Assembly (NCBI GenBank): GCA_002424295.1
Contig: DIQY01000012.1
Span: 1-8,162 of the forward strand
Direction of reading: 5' to 3'
Origin: Ruminococcaceae bacterium UBA5450
GTDB taxonomy: Bacteria > Bacillota > Clostridia > Oscillospirales > Acutalibacteraceae
DNA length: 8,162 nt
Within the stretch, counting starts at the first letter, position 1; every line of letters begins with the position of its first letter. A program made the position numbers and the translations under genes. Shown here one piece after another: positions 7,176 to 8,162 of the stretch. The notes beneath the pieces were generated by a model, which saw nothing but the letters and a program-made list of their open reading frames with translations, had not been told where the DNA came from and ran no database searches.

Positions 7176-7181
7176 TATAAT
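7176..7181 (+). promoter_or_regulatory. Possible -10 box in the ecfT-truA gap
   Basis: A perfect TATAAT stands 53 bases before the truA ATG, within the 108-base gap (7127-7234), the longest gap between genes here. No good -35 box lies 16-18 bases upstream (ATTTTT at 7153-7158) and there is no TG extension. A second TATAAT at 7122-7127 overlaps the ecfT stop, also without a -35 box. The gap is very AT-rich, so chance matches are expected. I see no GC-rich terminator hairpin in it, although it contains several T runs. Confidence 0.35.
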
Positions 7182-7220
7182 GCCTTTTTATGATATGAAA
7201 TCGGTTGATGATTTTTAAGG

Positions 7221-7227
7221 AAAGGAG
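7221..7227 (+). promoter_or_regulatory. Ribosome binding site for truA
   Basis: AAAGGAG lies 7 bases before ATG 7235 and supports it over the in-frame TTG 7205 and ATG 7208, which would place this site inside the coding region. Confidence 0.75.
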
Positions 7228-7234
7228 CGCTTTT

Positions 7235-7993
7235 ATGCGAAATTTACTCCTGAGAATCTGTTTTGATGGAGCAGAATATCATGGCTGGCAGATTCAGGAG
7301 AATGCGGTAACGGTGCAGGAAGTGTTCCAAAAAGCCCTTAAGAATGTTCTCCATGAGACGCCGGAATTAAAAGGATGCTCCCGAACAGATTCCGGTGTGC
7401 ATGCAAACGAGTTTTGCATTTCGCTCAAAACGGAGTGCAAAATTCCAGCACAGCGTTTGCCATTTGCATTGAATCATTTTTTGCCGGAGGATGTGGCGGT
7501 GCTTTCCTGCAGAGAAGTACCGAAAAGTTTTCATGCAAGGTATTCCTGCAAAGGAAAAGAATATATTTATAGAATATGGACTTCTCCTGTTCGCAATCCG
7601 TTTCTTAGGGGACGGGCACTGCATTACTGGTACCCGCTCGATGAACAGAAAATGCAGGAAGCCGCAGAATGCTTTTTAGGTTCGCATGATTTTACTTCTT
7701 TTTGTACGTTGGATCAGCGAGAAATGGGAGATTTTGTCCGTACAGTAACGACTGCAAAAATTGAGCGAAAAGAGAATTTTTTAACTTTTACAGTAGCTGC
7801 TGATGGGTTTTTGTATCATATGGTTCGAATCATGGTTGGAACGCTGCTCATGGTGGGAGAAGGGAAACTTTCACCGGAGTCGGTGGAAAGAATTTTAAAA
7901 GCAAAGGATCGCTCAGCGGCGGGACCTACTGCACCGCCGCAGGGGCTTTATTTGAATCGGGTATTTTATGATGAGAAGGAAGTGATGGGATGA
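7235..7993 (+). CDS. truA: tRNA pseudouridine(38-40) synthase TruA
   Basis: TruA isomerises uridines 38, 39 and 40 in the anticodon stem-loop of many tRNAs to pseudouridine, which stabilises the stem and supports reading-frame maintenance. The protein has 252 residues, within the normal range. It begins with LLLRICFDGAEYHGWQ, typical of the family. The catalytic aspartate is D52 in GCSRTDSGVHA; the serine after it replaces the more common alanine and should not affect catalysis. Other conserved blocks are HARYSCKGKEYIYRI, DFTSFC, and the C-terminal FLYHMVRIMVGTLLMVGEGK followed by GPTAPPQGLYL. ATG 7235 is chosen from its ribosome binding site and the family N-terminus. truA commonly follows ecfT in Firmicutes, as here. 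The stop overlaps the start of the next gene by 4 bases (ATGA). Confidence 0.96.
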   Translation: MRNLLLRICFDGAEYHGWQIQENAVTVQEVFQKALKNVLHETPELKGCSRTDSGVHANEFCISLKTECKIPAQRLPFALNHFLPEDVAVLSCREVPKSFHARYSCKGKEYIYRIWTSPVRNPFLRGRALHYWYPLDEQKMQEAAECFLGSHDFTSFCTLDQREMGDFVRTVTTAKIERKENFLTFTVAADGFLYHMVRIMVGTLLMVGEGKLSPESVERILKAKDRSAAGPTAPPQGLYLNRVFYDEKEVMG

Positions 7994-8162
7994 AGCTGTT
8001 TTCGTCCAAGCAGACAGGAGACGATTCGGAATCGTCCTCTGTCGATGAACGTGCGCTGAATGCAAAAGATAAAGAATTAAAAGCAAAAGAACGGCTTCCC
8101 CATGTGCCAAAGTGGGCATATCGTGTGATTGTGATTTTGATGATTACGGTTGTGGGATTAGG
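7990..8162 (+). CDS. Unrecognised probable membrane protein, 3' end cut off by window
   Basis: An open frame starts at ATG 7990, overlaps the truA stop as ATGA and runs off the window after 57 complete codons. AAGGA at 7976-7980, 9 bases upstream, is a plausible ribosome binding site. The N-terminus (residues 1-41) is hydrophilic and charged, with a serine/aspartate-rich stretch followed by a lysine/glutamate-rich, probably helical part (AKDKELKAKERL). From W42 the sequence turns hydrophobic (WAYRVIVILMITVVGLG), which looks like the start of a transmembrane segment with its N-terminus in the cytoplasm. There is no cleavable signal peptide at the extreme N-terminus. I do not recognise the family. 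It is not RplM, whose gene often follows truA in Firmicutes. The overlap and phase with truA make it a real gene with good likelihood. Confidence 0.7.
   Translation, partial: MKLFSSKQTGDDSESSSVDERALNAKDKELKAKERLPHVPKWAYRVIVILMITVVGL

Noticed and set aside
7913..8119. Minus-strand open frame across the truA end and the next gene
   Set aside because: The + strand frame from 7990 has a good start, ribosome binding site and ATGA overlap; the minus frame has no such support.

Overview
This window is a densely packed bacterial chromosome segment with every recognisable gene on the + strand. It carries two housekeeping groups and the edge of a third gene. Strong purine-rich Shine-Dalgarno sequences (GGAGG/AAGGAG), many GTG/ATG starts, ATGA and TGATG gene overlaps, and roughly even base composition suggest a Firmicutes member of class Clostridia. 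The protein variants look closest to the Oscillospiraceae/Ruminococcaceae side; that lineage is an inference from remembered family patterns, not a search result.

Region 1 (about 1-2266) is the Holliday-junction machinery in the order ruvC-ruvA-ruvB. RuvA binds the four-way junction, RuvB is the hexameric AAA+ motor that drives branch migration, and RuvC is the nuclease that resolves it. Catalytic residues are intact in all three. ruvC probably starts at GTG 17, so only the extreme upstream flank is cut off.

Region 2 (2267-4537) is glmM (phosphoglucosamine mutase, cell-wall precursor supply), probably with its own promoter. Its stop overlaps the start of a class I SAM-dependent methyltransferase of the RlmI/RlmK-related type, whose substrate I cannot assign.

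Region 3 (4538-7993) is the energy-coupling module of a group II ECF vitamin/micronutrient transporter: two ATPases (ecfA1, ecfA2) and the transmembrane EcfT, joined by short overlaps. The tRNA pseudouridine synthase gene truA follows after a 108-base AT-rich gap. In many Firmicutes this four-gene block sits between rplQ and rplM-rpsI in the ribosomal protein region. Here its neighbours are a methyltransferase and a membrane-protein gene. No substrate-binding S component lies in the window.

Region 4 (7990-8162) is the first 57 codons of an unrecognised protein with a charged N-terminus and the start of a membrane segment, overlapping the truA stop.

I see no tRNA, rRNA, CRISPR, insertion sequence, prophage or convincing intrinsic terminator, and no intergenic stretch over about 110 bases. 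This is an ordinary core-genome region. The points most worth a second look are the methyltransferase coupled to glmM, the displaced ECF-truA block and the truncated gene at the right edge.
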